In this document: one piece after another, positions 5,018 to 5,341 of the stretch | Layout: every line of letters begins with the position of its first letter | Position numbering within the stretch: position 1 is the stretch's first letter | Program-made: the position numbers and the translations under genes | Notes under the pieces: generated by a model | The model's database searches: none | Told to the model about the DNA's origin: nothing | What the model saw: only the letters and a program-made list of their open reading frames with translations | Assembly (NCBI GenBank): GCA_028711405.1 | Contig: JAQTSH010000129.1 | Coordinates: 1 to 5,341, forward strand | Source: Methanoregula sp. | Lineage (GTDB): Archaea; Halobacteriota; Methanomicrobia; Methanomicrobiales; Methanospirillaceae | DNA: 5,341 bases | Direction: 5' to 3'

Positions 5018-5341
5018 TCAAACAGATGGTTCTGATACGGTAACGGTGTATCTCACTATAGTTCTCTCGTACTGAATTCGCGATTGACTGGTATGTCCGA
5101 TAATTTCCCGCACTGGAACCGGTTCAGGTGCGGTTGTCACCCATGTATATCCCGAGCAGGACCTGCCGATCTCAAATTTGAAGGAGGTTACGCGAAGGGA
5201 TGACCTGATGTTCGCGCCACAGCGGAAAATTCTTGTTTTTCGATCTACCCACGTTCAAGACCTTGGGGGTCTGATGCTCATCGGGGCTCCGCTCCTCTCC
5301 GCGTAGGTTAACCCCAGCAAAACCGTAAACCACGATCAAAT
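5018..5341 (-). pseudogene. Possible decayed tyrosine recombinase (integrase) remnant
   Basis: Two overlapping minus-strand frames, neither with a start in the window. One enters from the right edge and ends at 5172 (55 residues); it contains VLNVGRSKNKNFPL, resembling the GKGxKxRxVPL beta-hairpin after the first catalytic Arg of phage-type integrases. The other (5018-5254, 78 residues) contains PVREIIGHTSQSRIQYERT, resembling the C-terminal box with the conserved His (LGH) and the catalytic Tyr about nine residues later; here the spacing is eight. Order and orientation agree with one gene, but a frameshift separates them and the interval is much shorter than in an intact enzyme. Resemblance is by eye only and may be fortuitous. 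Confidence 0.25.

Larger units (their letters stand above)
4707..5341. other. 635-base right end without an intact gene
   Basis: Beyond the broken frame, TATA-like element and possible recombinase remnant listed separately, I see nothing that can be supported: no tRNA cloverleaf, no rRNA segment, no insertion-sequence ends and no array of repeats. Its broken frames contrast with the tight, clean gene packing to the left. Confidence 0.5.

Noticed and set aside
4671..5021. Minus-strand frames of 78 and 116 codons downstream of TetR2
   Set aside because: Composition rich in Cys, Ser and Phe with no recognisable domain or ribosome site; they are antisense to the more protein-like plus-strand frame.
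5061..5075. AGTACGAGAG on the minus strand, as in the sarcin-ricin loop of 23S rRNA
   Set aside because: The match stops after ten bases, the next universally conserved G is replaced by A, and neither flank resembles 23S rRNA. Taken as coincidence.
4962..5075. 37-codon plus-strand frame starting at ATG 4962, overlapping the upstream TGA
   Set aside because: It has no properly spaced ribosome site, contains the TATA-like element within its coding part and resembles nothing known. Too weak to list as a gene.

Overview
The window looks like a piece of a methanogenic archaeon's chromosome, most likely of the Methanomicrobiales type. This is inferred from a recognisable mtrC (a subunit of the methanogen-specific methyl-H4MPT:coenzyme M methyltransferase), TATA-box style promoters, strong GGAGG ribosome binding sites, tightly packed genes and moderate GC. 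I could not search databases, so the genus is a guess.

Layout. At the left edge, on the minus strand, is the N-terminal part of mtrC (1-431). It overlaps by an ATGA junction the end of a class I SAM-dependent methyltransferase of the TIGR00027/LCM type (428-1363). That gene is preceded by a TetR-family regulator (1387-2058), so TetR1, methyltransferase 1 and mtrC read as one minus-strand operon. Upstream of the regulator lies a compact operator-like array of TTGACC/GGTCAA half-sites on a 9-bp grid (2070-2121). The gap up to 2366 also contains a perfect 9+3+9 palindrome (2231-2251). Next comes a second minus-strand operon: a paralogous methyltransferase 2 (3061-3957), then, one base after its stop, an integral-membrane methyltransferase with the isoprenylcysteine/phospholipid methyltransferase signature (2367-3059). 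A second TetR-family gene (4092-4706) diverges from methyltransferase 2. The 134-bp region between them has a shared TATA element flanked by two different inverted repeats.

From 4707 to the right edge (635 bases) no intact gene is evident. There is a protein-like but start-less reading frame broken by an in-frame TGA (4708-4965), then a TATA-like sequence. On the minus strand are two short frames that together faintly resemble a decayed tyrosine recombinase (5018-5341). This end looks like a decaying or recently rearranged boundary.

How the parts may work together (inference): two TetR regulators each control a soluble SAM methyltransferase of the same family. One operon adds a membrane methyltransferase and the other runs into mtrC. 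A small-molecule- or envelope-responsive methylation locus fits, but no substrate can be read from the sequence. The most surprising point is that mtrC is coupled to a TetR/methyltransferase cassette instead of following mtrD.
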